From: DP-19 sp036496285
GTDB lineage: Bacteria; Desulfobacterota; Binatia; UTPRO1
DNA length: 64,000 nt
Direction: 5' to 3'
Assembly: GCA_036496285.1 (NCBI GenBank)
Contig: DASXLI010000036.1
Location: 1-64,000 of the forward strand
The position numbers were made by a program, and so were the translations under genes. The notes below the pieces were generated by a model that saw nothing but the letters and a program-made list of their open reading frames with translations, was not told the origin of the DNA and did no database searches. Position 1 is the first letter of the stretch. Every line of letters starts with the position of its first letter. Below, one piece after another: positions 24,599 to 34,800 of this stretch.

Positions 24599-27500
24599 AT
24601 GACACACCGCGTTGGCAGCAGGATGCTCCTCGTGTCTCTTCTCGTGCTCACGACCGCCGCGCTCGCGCGCGCCGACGAGCTCGAGATCCAGGTTCTTTCG
24701 AACCGGGCCGACCTCGTCTCCGGCGGCGACGCGTTGGTCCAGATCGTGATCCCGCCGGACGTCAACGCGAGCGACGTGCACGTGACGCTCAACGGGAGCG
24801 ACGTCACCAGCGCGTTCGGCACACGCACCGGCGACGGGGCCTTCGTCGGCCTCATCACCGGCTTGAACGCGGGCGACAACGATGTCGTCGCCTCCGTGAC
24901 GCCGCCGACGCTGAAGCTGCCGGCTGAGATCACCATTGCCAACCACGCCATCGGCGGCCCGGTCTTTGCCGGGGCGCAGCTGCTGCCGTGGATCTGCGCC
25001 ATGAAGGTCGCCACTTCCGTGACCGTGACCGTCCCGAACACGACCCTCACCGGTACGGCGACGACGAAGGTCAACGGCCTCGCGAGCGATCCGGTCGACG
25101 CGCAATGCGACACGCTGCCCACCTTCACCTATTTCTACGAGCCGACGAGCAAGGTCGGAACGGGGTGCACGTTCACGACGACCGGCGGCAATCCTTGCTT
25201 TCAGTCGTACGATCCGAACAACCCGCCGCCGGCGAACACGATCGCCAACTTCACCAACGATCGGGGCGATACGGTCCGTGCCATCGTCGTGCTCGAGAAG
25301 GGCACCCTGAACCGCGGCGAGTACCAGCTGGTGACGTTCTTCGATCCGAGCCTGCCGAACACGCCGCAGAATCCGCAGCGCGGCTGGAACGGCAAGCTGC
25401 TGTGGGTCTTCGGCGCCTCCTCGGGGGTGAGCCGCTTCCAGACGCCGCCGGGCAGCGGCGTCTTCGACAACAACTCCCTCGCACGCGGCTACATGGTGGC
25501 GTCGTCCTCGCTCACCGACCACGGGACCAACGCGAACGATACGCTCGCCGCCGAGACGGTCGCCATGTTGAAGGAGGAGATCACCGAGAACTACGGCGAG
25601 ATCCGCTACACCATCGGTGCCGGCTGCTCCGGCGGCTCCATCCTGCAGTACAACATCGCCGGAGCGTATCCCGAGCTGCTCCAGGGCATCCAGCCGAACT
25701 GCACCTTCCCCGACACGATGTCGACGGCGATCGAGGTCACCGATTGCGGCCTCCTCGACGCGAACTACTACGGCACGGCGAACGGCAGCGCCCTCAGCTC
25801 CGCGCAGAGGGCCGCCATCGACGGCCACACCAACACCGGCATGTGCATCGCTTGGGACCTCTCCTTCCTGCCCTTCGGCAACCCGACGATTGCAAACAAT
25901 TGCGGCTCCGGGTTCCCGACGTCGGTCACGTACAACCCGTCGACCCGCCCGGACGGAGTGCGCTGCACGACGTTCGATCACGATGCTCCGACCCTCGGCA
26001 CCTTCGTCGACACCGATGGCAACACCAAGGCCAATACGCCGGTCGACAACGTCGGCGTGGAGTATGGGTTGAAGGCACTGCAAGCGGGCACCATCACGGC
26101 CGAGCAGTTCGTGCAGTTGAACGAGGGCGTCGGCAGCTTCAACGCCGACCTGGGCTGGATACCGCCGACGCGCGCCGCCGCCGCTGCCAGCACCCTGCAC
26201 ACCGTGTACACCGCCGGTCTCGTGACCGACGGGCATCAGCTCGCCAACATCGCCATCATCGACCTGCGCGGCAACCAAGCGGTCAACGGCGACATTCACC
26301 AGAACTGGCGCGCGTGGGAGGCGCGGGCGCGGCTCGACAACGCCAACGCGACGCATGCCAACCAGCTCATCTGGGCCTACAACGGCACCAGCGGCTCCAG
26401 CACGCCGGGTGCGGCGCTGCTGCTGAACTCGTTCACGACGCTCGACCAGTGGCTCGCTAACATCGAGGCAGATTCGAGCAATTCGCCGCTGCCGACGAAG
26501 GTGCTGAACGACAAGCCCTCTGGTGCGGGGGACCTCTGCCTCACCACCACCGGCGGCACGCAGGCGCAGATCGTCGACGTCGGACTCGGCACGCCGGCCT
26601 GCCCGATCAAGTTCCAGGGTTCGCCGCGGCAGGCGGCGGGTGGCCCGCTGTCGGAGGACATCTTCAAGTGCCAGCTGAAGACGCTCGATTTCAACGACCC
26701 TGACTTCACCAACACCGGCATCACCTTCACGCAGGCGCAGCAGGATCGCCTGAACGCGGTCTTCCTGAGCGGCGTGTGCGACTGGACGCAGCCGGGTGTC
26801 GGTCAGGTGCCTTCCGACGGCGGCACGACCTTCGCGGCCGGGCCCGGTGGACAGCCCCTGGGCGCCGCGCCTGAGTCGGAGAGCGTGCCGCCCGTCTGCG
26901 GCGACGGCATCGTGACCGGCGAGACGTGCGACGACGGCAACACCACGTCGGGCGACGGCTGCTCGTCGAGCTGCACCGTCGAGGCCGGCTACACCTGCAC
27001 CGGCAGCCCGTCGGTCTGCGCGCCGATCTGCGGCGACAGTCTCGTGCGCGGCGGCGAGGCCTGCGACGACGGCAACGTCGCCGCGGGCGACGGCTGCTCG
27101 TCGAGCTGCACGGTCGAGACCGGCTACAACTGCGCCGGTGATCCGTCGGTCTGCTCGCCGATCTGCGGCGACGGCCTGATCCTCGGCGGCGAGGCGTGCG
27201 ACGACGGCAACGTCACCTCGGGCGACGGCTGCTCGTCGAGCTGTTCGGTCGAGGCCGGCTACAACTGCACCGGCACCCCGTCGACCTGCCAGACGATCTG
27301 CGGCGACGGTCTCGTGCGCGGCGGTGAGGCGTGCGACGACGGCAACGTCACGAACGGCGACGGCTGCTCGTCGAGCTGCACGGTCGAGACGGGCTTCGCC
27401 TGCACCGGCGAGCCATCGGCCTGCGACGGGATCTGCGGCGACGGTCTGATCAAGGGCACCGAGACCTGCGACGACGCCGCCGGCAACGGCACCCTCGCGA

Positions 27501-28300
27501 GCTGCTGCTCGTCGAGCTGCCAGTTCAAGAGCGCCGGCACGCCGTGCACGGACGGCAACGCGTGCACGACCACCGACACGTGCAGCGGCAGCGCCAACAC
27601 CTGCAACGGCGGCCCGGCGCCCAACTGCGACGACGGCAACGCCTGCACGGCCGACTCCTGCAATTCGGCGACCGGCTGTGTGAACGACGCGGCGGCGCGG
27701 AACGGCTTCGCCTGCGACGACGCCAACGAGTGCACGCTGAACGACGTCTGCAACGGCGGCACGTGCCATGGCACGATGGGCGCCGATACCGACGGCGACG
27801 GCTACTGCGACGCGCAGGAGACGGCGGCCGGCTGCGACCCGGGCGACCCGAACGAGATCCCGCCGCAGGCGGCGACCTTCGGCGGGAAGCCGGTGAACGG
27901 CGTCGGCAATCTCTTGGTCACCTACCTCGCGCCGACCAACTACAAGGTGACGGTGGCGAGCGATCCGAGCTGTGCCACGTCGGGTGTCTGTGGCGGCTCC
28001 GGCTTCTGCACGGCCGGCAAGATCGCCGACCACTGCACCACCAACGCTGAATGCAACGAGCCGGCGGGCACCTGCCGCATCGTCGCCAACTACGCCGAGG
28101 TGCCGGACCTCGCGGTGCGGAAGCCGTTCCAGCTGAATAGAACGCCACTCACGTCGTTCGAGCCGCTCACTCCGGGCTGCTCGCGCAAGGTGGACGTGAC
28201 GCTCGATCCGACGCGGCACTCGAACCTGGTGAAGGTCAACGTGACCGGTACGACCGGCGGCCGCCTGCGGCGCGACGCCGACACGTTCCGCTACCGGTAG
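24599..28300 (+). CDS. Secreted DUF6351 protein with Myxococcus-type Cys-rich repeats
   Basis: A 1233-residue exported protein. The ATG at 24599 has an AAAGGA site and opens a signal peptide (LLVSLLVLTTAALARA-DELE). Residues about 25-755 match DUF6351, an alpha/beta-hydrolase-like secreted family; GAGCSGG near 340-346 looks like the nucleophile elbow with Ser344. From 767 come four 44-45-residue repeats (CGDG...GExCDDGN...GDGCSSSC) and a fifth diverged one. EGF-like cysteines follow, then a Ca-loop-like stretch DTDGDGYCD. The C-terminal domain contains a Cys mini-module and ends DTFRYR. It probably acts outside the cell on an ester or polyester, but the substrate is unproven. Confidence 0.85.
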   Translation: MTHRVGSRMLLVSLLVLTTAALARADELEIQVLSNRADLVSGGDALVQIVIPPDVNASDVHVTLNGSDVTSAFGTRTGDGAFVGLITGLNAGDNDVVASVTPPTLKLPAEITIANHAIGGPVFAGAQLLPWICAMKVATSVTVTVPNTTLTGTATTKVNGLASDPVDAQCDTLPTFTYFYEPTSKVGTGCTFTTTGGNPCFQSYDPNNPPPANTIANFTNDRGDTVRAIVVLEKGTLNRGEYQLVTFFDPSLPNTPQNPQRGWNGKLLWVFGASSGVSRFQTPPGSGVFDNNSLARGYMVASSSLTDHGTNANDTLAAETVAMLKEEITENYGEIRYTIGAGCSGGSILQYNIAGAYPELLQGIQPNCTFPDTMSTAIEVTDCGLLDANYYGTANGSALSSAQRAAIDGHTNTGMCIAWDLSFLPFGNPTIANNCGSGFPTSVTYNPSTRPDGVRCTTFDHDAPTLGTFVDTDGNTKANTPVDNVGVEYGLKALQAGTITAEQFVQLNEGVGSFNADLGWIPPTRAAAAASTLHTVYTAGLVTDGHQLANIAIIDLRGNQAVNGDIHQNWRAWEARARLDNANATHANQLIWAYNGTSGSSTPGAALLLNSFTTLDQWLANIEADSSNSPLPTKVLNDKPSGAGDLCLTTTGGTQAQIVDVGLGTPACPIKFQGSPRQAAGGPLSEDIFKCQLKTLDFNDPDFTNTGITFTQAQQDRLNAVFLSGVCDWTQPGVGQVPSDGGTTFAAGPGGQPLGAAPESESVPPVCGDGIVTGETCDDGNTTSGDGCSSSCTVEAGYTCTGSPSVCAPICGDSLVRGGEACDDGNVAAGDGCSSSCTVETGYNCAGDPSVCSPICGDGLILGGEACDDGNVTSGDGCSSSCSVEAGYNCTGTPSTCQTICGDGLVRGGEACDDGNVTNGDGCSSSCTVETGFACTGEPSACDGICGDGLIKGTETCDDAAGNGTLASCCSSSCQFKSAGTPCTDGNACTTTDTCSGSANTCNGGPAPNCDDGNACTADSCNSATGCVNDAAARNGFACDDANECTLNDVCNGGTCHGTMGADTDGDGYCDAQETAAGCDPGDPNEIPPQAATFGGKPVNGVGNLLVTYLAPTNYKVTVASDPSCATSGVCGGSGFCTAGKIADHCTTNAECNEPAGTCRIVANYAEVPDLAVRKPFQLNRTPLTSFEPLTPGCSRKVDVTLDPTRHSNLVKVNVTGTTGGRLRRDADTFRYR
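26897..27433. repeat. Tandem coding repeats of about 135 bp (Cys-rich DUF4215-like)
   Basis: Four consecutive units start at 26897, 27029, 27164 and 27299, with periods of 132, 135 and 135 bp; a fifth diverged unit starts at 27434. Each encodes CGDxxxxxGExCDDGN followed by GDGCSSSC and a closing C. Nucleotide identity is high, e.g. GGCGACGGCTGCTCGTCGAG recurs in each, which suggests recent duplication or gene conversion. Confidence 0.9.
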
Positions 28301-28319
28301 ACGAAACACATGCGGCGCG

Positions 28320-28352
28320 GGGGTCGGCTCGGCCGGCTCCCGCGCCGACCCC
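28320..28352. terminator. Stem-loop between convergent DUF6351 and HNH genes
   Basis: Arms GGGGTCGGC (28320-28328) and GCCGACCCC (28344-28352) are perfectly complementary across a 15-nt loop. The element fills the gap between the DUF6351 stop and the HNH stop. No T tract is present on either side. Confidence 0.4.
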
Positions 28353-30274
28353 TAGCCGAGGCTTCTCGTCGCCGTCCTGGGTACGTCCACCCGCCGATCG
28401 CCGACGAACGCGAGCAGCGGTCGCCCGTACGCTCGAATGCCGAGCTCCCAATGGACGTCGCGCGGCGCGGAGCCCCAGGCGCGGACGACGCCTTCATGGA
28501 TCCCGTGCAGGTGATGCGCGACGCAGACGGCGACCCGATTGTCGTGAGCGTTGCCGCCACCACGTGAGCGGAACTGCAGGTGATGGTCGTGGAGGTTCCG
28601 GCGCGAGCTGCATCCGGGTACGGCGCATCGCCAGCCGTCGCGCTCGAAGATCGGATCGCGATGGCGCGGCTGCGATTCCCAATGGGTGATCACGTGCCGC
28701 AACACGCGTTCGAGCGCAGACCAACGCGGCAGACCAGGCTGCGAGAACACGTCGAGCGCCTCGCGAAACACCGCGACGACGGACGCCGGAGCGCTGAGCC
28801 GGATCTCCGCATCCGAGACCTCGAGCCACGCGCGCCGGGCGTCGCCAGAATTTGTCACTGCCGCCCCGACGCTCGCGGCCGCGCCGGTACCATCCGCATC
28901 CGTATGCGCGGCCTCCCGATGCGCACCGATCTGCACTCCATCGGAAGTGACGAAATCCGGCACCGTCTGCGTGCTCGTCGCCCTTGAGCGCAACGCGGCC
29001 GCGACGGGTGACTCGAGACGGCAATCGAGCGGGGGAGGGTCGAGCGCGGAGCCGCCGGTGGACAGATCGTTCCGCTCGAGGATCCAGCTCACCTCGTCCG
29101 CGAGCCGACGCACCGTCACGGCCTCGGCGCGAGCGACCCAGGCGCTGGCATTGCCGCGATCGACGACCGGCAGAAGCGTGAGTGCCTGCACCCACGAGAT
29201 CGCGCCTCCCTCGTAGGCGCGGGCGAAGGCATCGCCGCGGCGCGTGGCGCGCTCGACCTTGAGGAGCGCCCACGCCTTCCGCGCCGAGATGCCGAGACGC
29301 TCGCGCGCGTACCCGGCGAGCGAGCAGTACCCATGCGCCCGGTAGACGCGCTGATCGACGACGATCCTGAGGAGACGACCGATCCGGGGCTCGTACGTCC
29401 GGATGCTGTGGACGGCGGCGACCGCCCGGGTGTCGAGCGCGAACGCGTCCGAGGAGCCGGTCGCCAGCGGGGTCATCGGCCGGACTACGTGCTCCGATGG
29501 GGCAGTGGGTGCGGCCGGCGACGCGATGCCGCCCGGGTTCGTCACCGCGTTCGGCGACGCGTCATCAACGCTCGGCCGCCGCATCCGCTGCGCCAGACGC
29601 AACCCGGCGAGAATCATGCGATCGACGAACGGTATGCCCTCCGGCCGCCCGGAGAACGCCTCCGCCGCCACCCACTCGACGGCTCGCCAAGCCGGCAGCG
29701 GCTCCCCCGCGACACGCGATGCGAGCTCCAGCGCGCGACGCCACAGAGCCCGCACGTGCGACGGACAGGCGATGCACACCCGAACGATGGGCTCGCCGTC
29801 GATCGTGCCGTCGTCTGCTTCGGGATCGCCGTCGTCGCCGTCGCTCTGTGCGGCGGCGGCCCGTTCGAGAGCCTCGACGGTCGAGCCGCGCGCACGCACC
29901 AGCCATGCGTCCTGATCGTCGGTCGAGGCGAGGGCGCAGAGCGCGCGCACCTGCGCCCAGGAGAGGTCGGAGCGATCGAAAGCCGCGGCGACGAGAGGCA
30001 GCGCATCGAGACGCCTCGCGACCCATGCGGCGGATTGGAGGCTACGCGCGGAGAGCCCGAGGCGCTCCCGCGCGTAGTCGGCCAGCCGTACGAAGCCGAG
30101 CCGCCGGTACGCGCGTCGACGCAAAAGCTCGCGCGCGACCATTCCGAGCTCGAGCCGCGCGGCCGCCTCGCTGCGGCACGCGACCTGCACCTCGACGTCG
30201 ATGGCACGCGTGAAGCGTGCCCGCTCGCTCAGCAGCGCACGCTCGGTTGCGGGATCGATCCGACGCGCGATCAT
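28352..30274 (-). CDS. HNH endonuclease domain protein
   Basis: About 640 residues. The N-terminal and middle parts repeat a helical unit (YRRLGFVRLADYARERLGLSARSLQ near the start, then YRAHGYCSLAGYARERLGISARKAW later), so the protein contains an internal duplication. The C-terminal HNH nuclease has DGWRCAVPGCSSRRNLHDHH, then RSRGGGNAHDNRVAVCVAHH: paired Cys, the catalytic His and the closing Asn/His. These proteins are common solitary genes in GC-rich bacteria, often as multiple copies, and their role is unknown. The ATG at 30274 is chosen; an ATG at 30340 and a TTG at 30427 would lengthen it. No mobile-element partners are seen. Confidence 0.82.
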   Translation of the reverse strand: MIARRIDPATERALLSERARFTRAIDVEVQVACRSEAAARLELGMVARELLRRRAYRRLGFVRLADYARERLGLSARSLQSAAWVARRLDALPLVAAAFDRSDLSWAQVRALCALASTDDQDAWLVRARGSTVEALERAAAAQSDGDDGDPEADDGTIDGEPIVRVCIACPSHVRALWRRALELASRVAGEPLPAWRAVEWVAAEAFSGRPEGIPFVDRMILAGLRLAQRMRRPSVDDASPNAVTNPGGIASPAAPTAPSEHVVRPMTPLATGSSDAFALDTRAVAAVHSIRTYEPRIGRLLRIVVDQRVYRAHGYCSLAGYARERLGISARKAWALLKVERATRRGDAFARAYEGGAISWVQALTLLPVVDRGNASAWVARAEAVTVRRLADEVSWILERNDLSTGGSALDPPPLDCRLESPVAAALRSRATSTQTVPDFVTSDGVQIGAHREAAHTDADGTGAAASVGAAVTNSGDARRAWLEVSDAEIRLSAPASVVAVFREALDVFSQPGLPRWSALERVLRHVITHWESQPRHRDPIFERDGWRCAVPGCSSRRNLHDHHLQFRSRGGGNAHDNRVAVCVAHHLHGIHEGVVRAWGSAPRDVHWELGIRAYGRPLLAFVGDRRVDVPRTATRSLG

Positions 30275-30589
30275 CGCCGGCGTCCGCCGCTGCGTGCGTA
30301 CGCGTCGCCAGCCGCCAGCAGCGCGCGGGAGCAACCTCATGGATGGAGCCGCCGATCCTGTCTTCCGAGCGAGCAGAAACGTCGAGAGGGCAAGGCGAAG
30401 AATAGGCGAAAACGGAGATGAAGTCAAGAACCGCGACGCGGAGTATCGCGACGATCATGCCCGAGCGCCCAACTACGGCCACGCACCTTGACCGACCGGC
30501 ACCCCGGTTGTAGATCAACGCCTTTCGCGACGGGCACTTGTCTCCGCGTCCGTCGCGGACCAACCCAAGCCGAAACGACCCGGAGCACG
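30275..30589. other. Divergent intergenic region, HNH / sucD-like
   Basis: About 315 nt between divergent starts. The HNH frame stays open leftwards of 30427, so part could be coding if an earlier start is used. The stretch near 30385-30440 is locally richer in A. A promoter-like pair for the sucD-like gene is listed separately. I see no RNA gene or long repeat. Confidence 0.6.
30488..30516 (+). promoter_or_regulatory. Candidate promoter of the sucD-like/ferredoxin operon
   Basis: TTGACC (30488-30493), a 17-nt spacer and TAGATC (30511-30516), about 73 nt before the ATG at 30590. The -35 matches five of six consensus bases and the -10 four of six. Confidence 0.4.
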
Positions 30590-31510
30590 ATGTCGATCCT
30601 CATCAACAAAGACACGACCGTCATCATCCAGGGCATCACCGGCCGCGAGGCCGTGAACCTGACGCGCGAGGGCCTCGACTACGGCACGAAGATCGTCGGC
30701 GGCGTGACCCCCGGGCGCGCGGGCCGCGACGTGTACGGCGTGCCGGTCTACGACTGCGTGCGCGACGTCACGTCGAAGCAGCACGTCGACGGCTCGATCG
30801 TCACCGTGCCGCCGCGCTTCACCCGCGACGCCGTCTTCGAGGCGCTCGAGGCGGGGGTGAAGCTCATCGTCATCGTCACCGAGCGCATCCCGCGCGCCGA
30901 GGTCGCGCAGATGGTCGAGCTCGCGAAGCTCAAGGGCGCGCGCATCATCGGACCGAACTGCCTCGGCGTCCTCTCCCCCGACGAGGCGAAGATGGGCGGC
31001 CTCGGCGGCCCCGCGGTGAACGTCCGCCGCGCCTTCAAGAAGGGTCCGATCGGCGTCATGTCGCGCTCCGGCGGCATGACGACGGAGATCGCCAACACGC
31101 TCACCGCCGCCGGCTACGGCCAGTCGACCTGCGTCTCGATCGGCGGCGACGCGATCATCGGCTCGACCTACGCCGAGCTCATGCCGCTCTTCGAGGCCGA
31201 CAGCGAGACCAAGGCCATCGCCATCTACTCCGAGCCGGGCGGCCGCATGGAGGCCGAGCTCGCCGACTGGGTGCGCGAGCACAAGAGCCGCCTGCCGATC
31301 GTCGCGTTCATGGCCGGCCGTTTCATGGACGAGATGCCCGGGATGCGCTTCGGCCACGCCGGCACGATCGTCGAGGGCAAGGCCGACACCACCGCCGACA
31401 AGATCGAGCGCATGCACGCCGCCGGCATCTCCGTCGCCGAGCGCATCGAGGAGATTCCCGCGCTGATCAAGCAGGGGCTGGAGCGCCCCGCCGCCGCGAG
31501 GGGACACTGA
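30590..31510 (+). CDS. Succinyl-CoA synthetase alpha-subunit-like protein
   Basis: A 306-residue protein. The CoA-binding Rossmann domain begins TTVIIQGITGREAVNLTREG and includes VGGVTPGRAGRDVYGVPVYD. The ligase domain has IIGPNCLGVLSP and ends with the phosphohistidine loop FGHAGTIVEG (H256), which is phosphorylated during catalysis. Together with the beta subunit it should convert a dicarboxylate, CoA and a nucleoside triphosphate to the acyl-CoA. GGAGCACG precedes the ATG. A ferredoxin gene starts 2 nt after its stop. Substrate may be succinate or a relative such as malate; the sequence alone does not decide. Confidence 0.88.
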   Translation: MSILINKDTTVIIQGITGREAVNLTREGLDYGTKIVGGVTPGRAGRDVYGVPVYDCVRDVTSKQHVDGSIVTVPPRFTRDAVFEALEAGVKLIVIVTERIPRAEVAQMVELAKLKGARIIGPNCLGVLSPDEAKMGGLGGPAVNVRRAFKKGPIGVMSRSGGMTTEIANTLTAAGYGQSTCVSIGGDAIIGSTYAELMPLFEADSETKAIAIYSEPGGRMEAELADWVREHKSRLPIVAFMAGRFMDEMPGMRFGHAGTIVEGKADTTADKIERMHAAGISVAERIEEIPALIKQGLERPAAARGH

Positions 31511-31512
31511 TC

Positions 31513-31734
31513 ATGGCCAACGGAATGTTCATCGGCGTCGAGGTCGATCCCAAGACCGCCGCCGACCCCGCGATGGCGAAGAAGCTCACCGAGGTCTGTC
31601 CGGTCAACATCTTCGCGGTGAAGCCCGACGGCGCGCTGCGCATCGTCGACGAGAACCTCGACGAGTGCACGCTCTGCGACCTCTGCGTGCAGGCGGCGCC
31701 GGGCAAGGTGAAGGTCGTCAAGCTGTACGACTGA
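31513..31734 (+). CDS. FixX-like 4Fe-4S ferredoxin, 73 aa
   Basis: A very short protein with four cysteines arranged C29-P, then C52-x2-C55-x2-C58. The order (remote Cys-Pro first, CxxCxxC later) matches FixX-type ferredoxins, which hold one [4Fe-4S] cluster and pass electrons with ETF-quinone oxidoreductases, rather than clostridial 2[4Fe-4S] ferredoxins. The segment LTEVCPVNIFAVKPDG resembles FixX. It starts 2 nt after the sucD-like stop, so it must be cotranscribed, and a terminator follows. Why an electron carrier is coupled to an acyl-CoA synthetase subunit is unclear. Confidence 0.8.
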   Translation: MANGMFIGVEVDPKTAADPAMAKKLTEVCPVNIFAVKPDGALRIVDENLDECTLCDLCVQAAPGKVKVVKLYD

Positions 31735-31735
31735 C

Positions 31736-31761
31736 CCGCGACGCGTCGCGGCGGGATTTTT
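31736..31761 (+). terminator. Rho-independent terminator after the ferredoxin gene
   Basis: CCGCGACG (31736-31743) is followed directly by its complement CGTCGCGG (31744-31751); folded with a CGCG loop this gives a 6-bp GC stem. CGGGA and five T residues (31757-31761) follow. It starts 2 nt after the stop codon. Confidence 0.7.
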
Positions 31762-31764
31762 CTG

Positions 31765-31794
31765 TTGACCCCCCGGCGCTGACCCCGCTAGAAC
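31765..31794 (+). promoter_or_regulatory. Candidate promoter of the subtilase gene
   Basis: TTGACC (31765-31770), 18 nt, TAGAAC (31789-31794), about 72 nt before the ATG at 31866. The hexamers and the leader length resemble the candidate promoter of the sucD-like gene. Confidence 0.35.
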
Positions 31795-31865
31795 GCCGGC
31801 TCCTTCGTTCAACGCCCGGAACGCCCGGCTGGTGCCGTCCCGCCCGCGGGCAAGCGAGGTGCAGC

Positions 31866-34800
31866 ATGCAGACCCCCGTGCATGGCGACCGCCGGCCGCA
31901 CCGGAGACGGCGCGCGATGGTTCGTCTCGTGATGATCGCCGCGTTCGGGATGGCGGCTCCCTTTTCCGAGGCGGTACAGGCGGCTGCGACTGCCGATCCC
32001 GCGCAGTCCGTCATCATCGAGCTGACGGACGCGCCGATCGCCCGTGCGGCCCGTGCCGGCGCGTCGGCCGCGGCGCAGCGCGCGCGCGTGCGCAGCGACG
32101 TGCTCGCTCTCGAGCTGGCGAACCGTGCGGCGCGCGGCCTTCCGACGCCGCGCTCGGCCGAGGTGCTGCGCTACGAGTACCGCATCGTCGCGAACGGCTT
32201 CGCCGCGACGCTTCTGCCGGAGACGATCCGCGCGCTCGCGTCGCACCCGGACGTCCACCGTGTCGTTCCTGACAGACCGGTCGAGGCGATCCTCGACGTG
32301 AGCGTGCCGCTCGTCCGCGCACCGGAGGTATGGAGCGACTTCGGCTACCGTGGCGCCGGCGCGACGATCGCGATCATCGATACCGGCGTCGACTATCTGC
32401 ATCCCGATCTCGGCGGGTGTTTCGGGCCGGGCTGCAAGGTGGTCGGCGGCTTCGACTTCGTCAACGACGACGCCGATCCCATGGACGACCATGGGCACGG
32501 GACGCACGTGGCGGCGACGGCGGCCGGCGACGGCCTCCTCGTCGGTGTCGCACCCGACGCGCATATCTATGCCTACAAGGTGCTGAACTCAGGAGGCTCC
32601 GGCTCCGACTCGACCATCATCGCGGGCATCGAGCGCGCGACGGATCCCGACGACGACGGCGACACGAGCGATCACGTCGACGTGATCAGCATGAGCCTCG
32701 GAGGCGGCGGCGACGAGGACGATCCGCTCTCGCTCGCCGTCGACGCCGCGACGGCGGTGGGCGTGCTGAGCGTCATCGCCGCCGGCAACTCGGCGCACTA
32801 CTTCACGATCGGCTCGCCGGGGACCGCACGCACGGCGCTCACGGTCGGCGCGACCGACGACACCGACCAGATCGCGGGGTTCAGCTCGCGCGGCCCGACG
32901 ACGCTCGACTTCCTGCTGAAGCCCGAGATCACCGCGCCCGGCGTCGACATCTGCGCCGCGCGGCTTCCAGGCTCGTTTCCCGGTCGCGAGTGCATCGACG
33001 ATGCGCACATCTCGATCTCGGGCACGTCGATGGCGACGCCACACGTCGCCGGCGCCGCGGCGCTCGTGCGCGGCTACTTCCCGAGCCTGTCGCCGGCGGA
33101 CGTGAAGGCGATCCTGGAACATGGCGCCGTGCCGCTCGGGCTCAACTCGACGACGGGAGGCTCGGGACGCCTCGACGTGCGCGCCGCGTTCGACGTGCGT
33201 ACCGCGCTCGTGCCGTCGCCGGTGAACGTCGGCATCGACGACGGCGTCGGCCCCTCGTGGTCGGGGGCGAAAACGGTGAGCGTCCGCAACCTCGGCGCCA
33301 GCGACCGGAGCTACACGCTCACCTTCGACGGCTCGACGATGCCGGCGGGCGTGAGCACGACGATCGTGCCGGACCAGGTCACGGTGCCGGCCGGCGGCGC
33401 GGCCGACGTCGAAGTGACCCTGACCGCCGACAACACGGTCGTTCCACCGAGCACGAGCGCACCCTATCTCTACACGGGGCGGCTCGTCGCGACGACCGCG
33501 GGCGAGACGGAGTCTGCGCTCGTCGCGTTCGCGCTTGTCCCGGTGCCCGCCAACGACACGTGCGCCAATGCCGTCGACGTCGGTCCGGGCAAGACTGGCA
33601 CGTCGGCGCTGGCAACGCGCGCCAGCGCCGCCGCGGACGATCCGGAGTCGACGTGCGGCTGCCCGACCAACAGCGCGACGCTCTGGTACCGGGTGACGCC
33701 GACGCAATCGGGCACCGTGCGTGTCGACGCAACCGGCAGCAACTACACGGTCGTGCTCGGTGTGTACCGCGGGCAATGCGGAAGTCTCCATCAGGCAGCG
33801 TGCGATGACAGTCTCACCGACCACCACTCCCGCCTCGAATTCCAGGCGCAGGCCGGTACGCCCTACTACATCCAGGTCGCGAGCCTGTGCTCGACCAGCG
33901 CCGGACGCCTGAATCTCGAGTTCGACGTGCCGGGGGCGCCGCCCGTGACAGCCGTCGACCCGTTCACCGAGATCTTCGCTCTCGACACGAACGACCTCGA
34001 GGGCACGAGCCTCACGTTCACGCCGAGCGGCGACTCGTACACGCTCTGCTCGGGTTTCGCGACGACGTACCCGAACGATCCCGCGGGCGGTACGTCGCTC
34101 GGGCTGAACGAAGCGTCCTTCGTCGACGTGCCGCTCGCCGCCGGCGCGAAGGTCGCGCTCTTCGGGCAGCAGTACGACGACGTCTTCGTCAGCAGCCAGG
34201 GCTACGTGACGTTCACCGCGGGCGAGACCGAGTTCGGGCCGTCGGTCGCCGCCCACTTCGGCCTGCCGACGATCGCGCCCTTTGCGAGCCAATACATCAT
34301 CAACCCGCACGTCGTCGGCGACGTGCGCTGGCAGCAGCTCGCGGATCGCGCCGCGGTCACGTGGGACAACCTCCAGTCAGTCGAGTTTCCAGCTCCCGCG
34401 TACCCGTACAATCGGATCCAGCTCGAGCTCTTCTTCGACGGTCGCATCCGCATGTCGTTCGTCGAGACCGGATGGCACGGCCTGAGCGGCCTTTCGCGCG
34501 GTGACGGGGTGCCGCCCCTGTTCCAGGAGAGCAACTTCGTCGCGGTGCCGCACTGCCGCGCGCCCGCGGGAGGCGAGCTTCCGGTCGGCGGCAAGAGCAT
34601 CAAGCTACGCTCGTACGATCCGACGCGTCAGGTGACGAAGCTGAAGCTCGTCCTCGCCAAGATGCCTGCGGCCGTCGTGCCGGCGCCGGGCAGCGGCGGC
34701 GATCCGACGGTGAACGGCGGTGCGTTCGAGCTCTACAACTCCGAGACCCACGAGTTCACCACGATTCCGCTGCCCGCGGCGGGGTGGCACGCGGTGCCGT

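Noticed and set aside
24572..28309. A 1245-codon minus-strand open frame opposite the DUF6351 gene
   Set aside because: It is a mirror of a GC-rich coding gene: third-position bias removes stop codons. The translation is Arg/Ala-rich without domain or signal; the plus strand has a signal peptide and clear families.
28352..30274. HNH gene as part of a mobile element or restriction system
   Set aside because: No transposase, terminal repeats, methylase or direct repeats at either side.
30515..31507. A 330-codon minus-strand frame opposite the sucD-like gene
   Set aside because: The sucD-like frame has all family motifs; this one is composition-driven.
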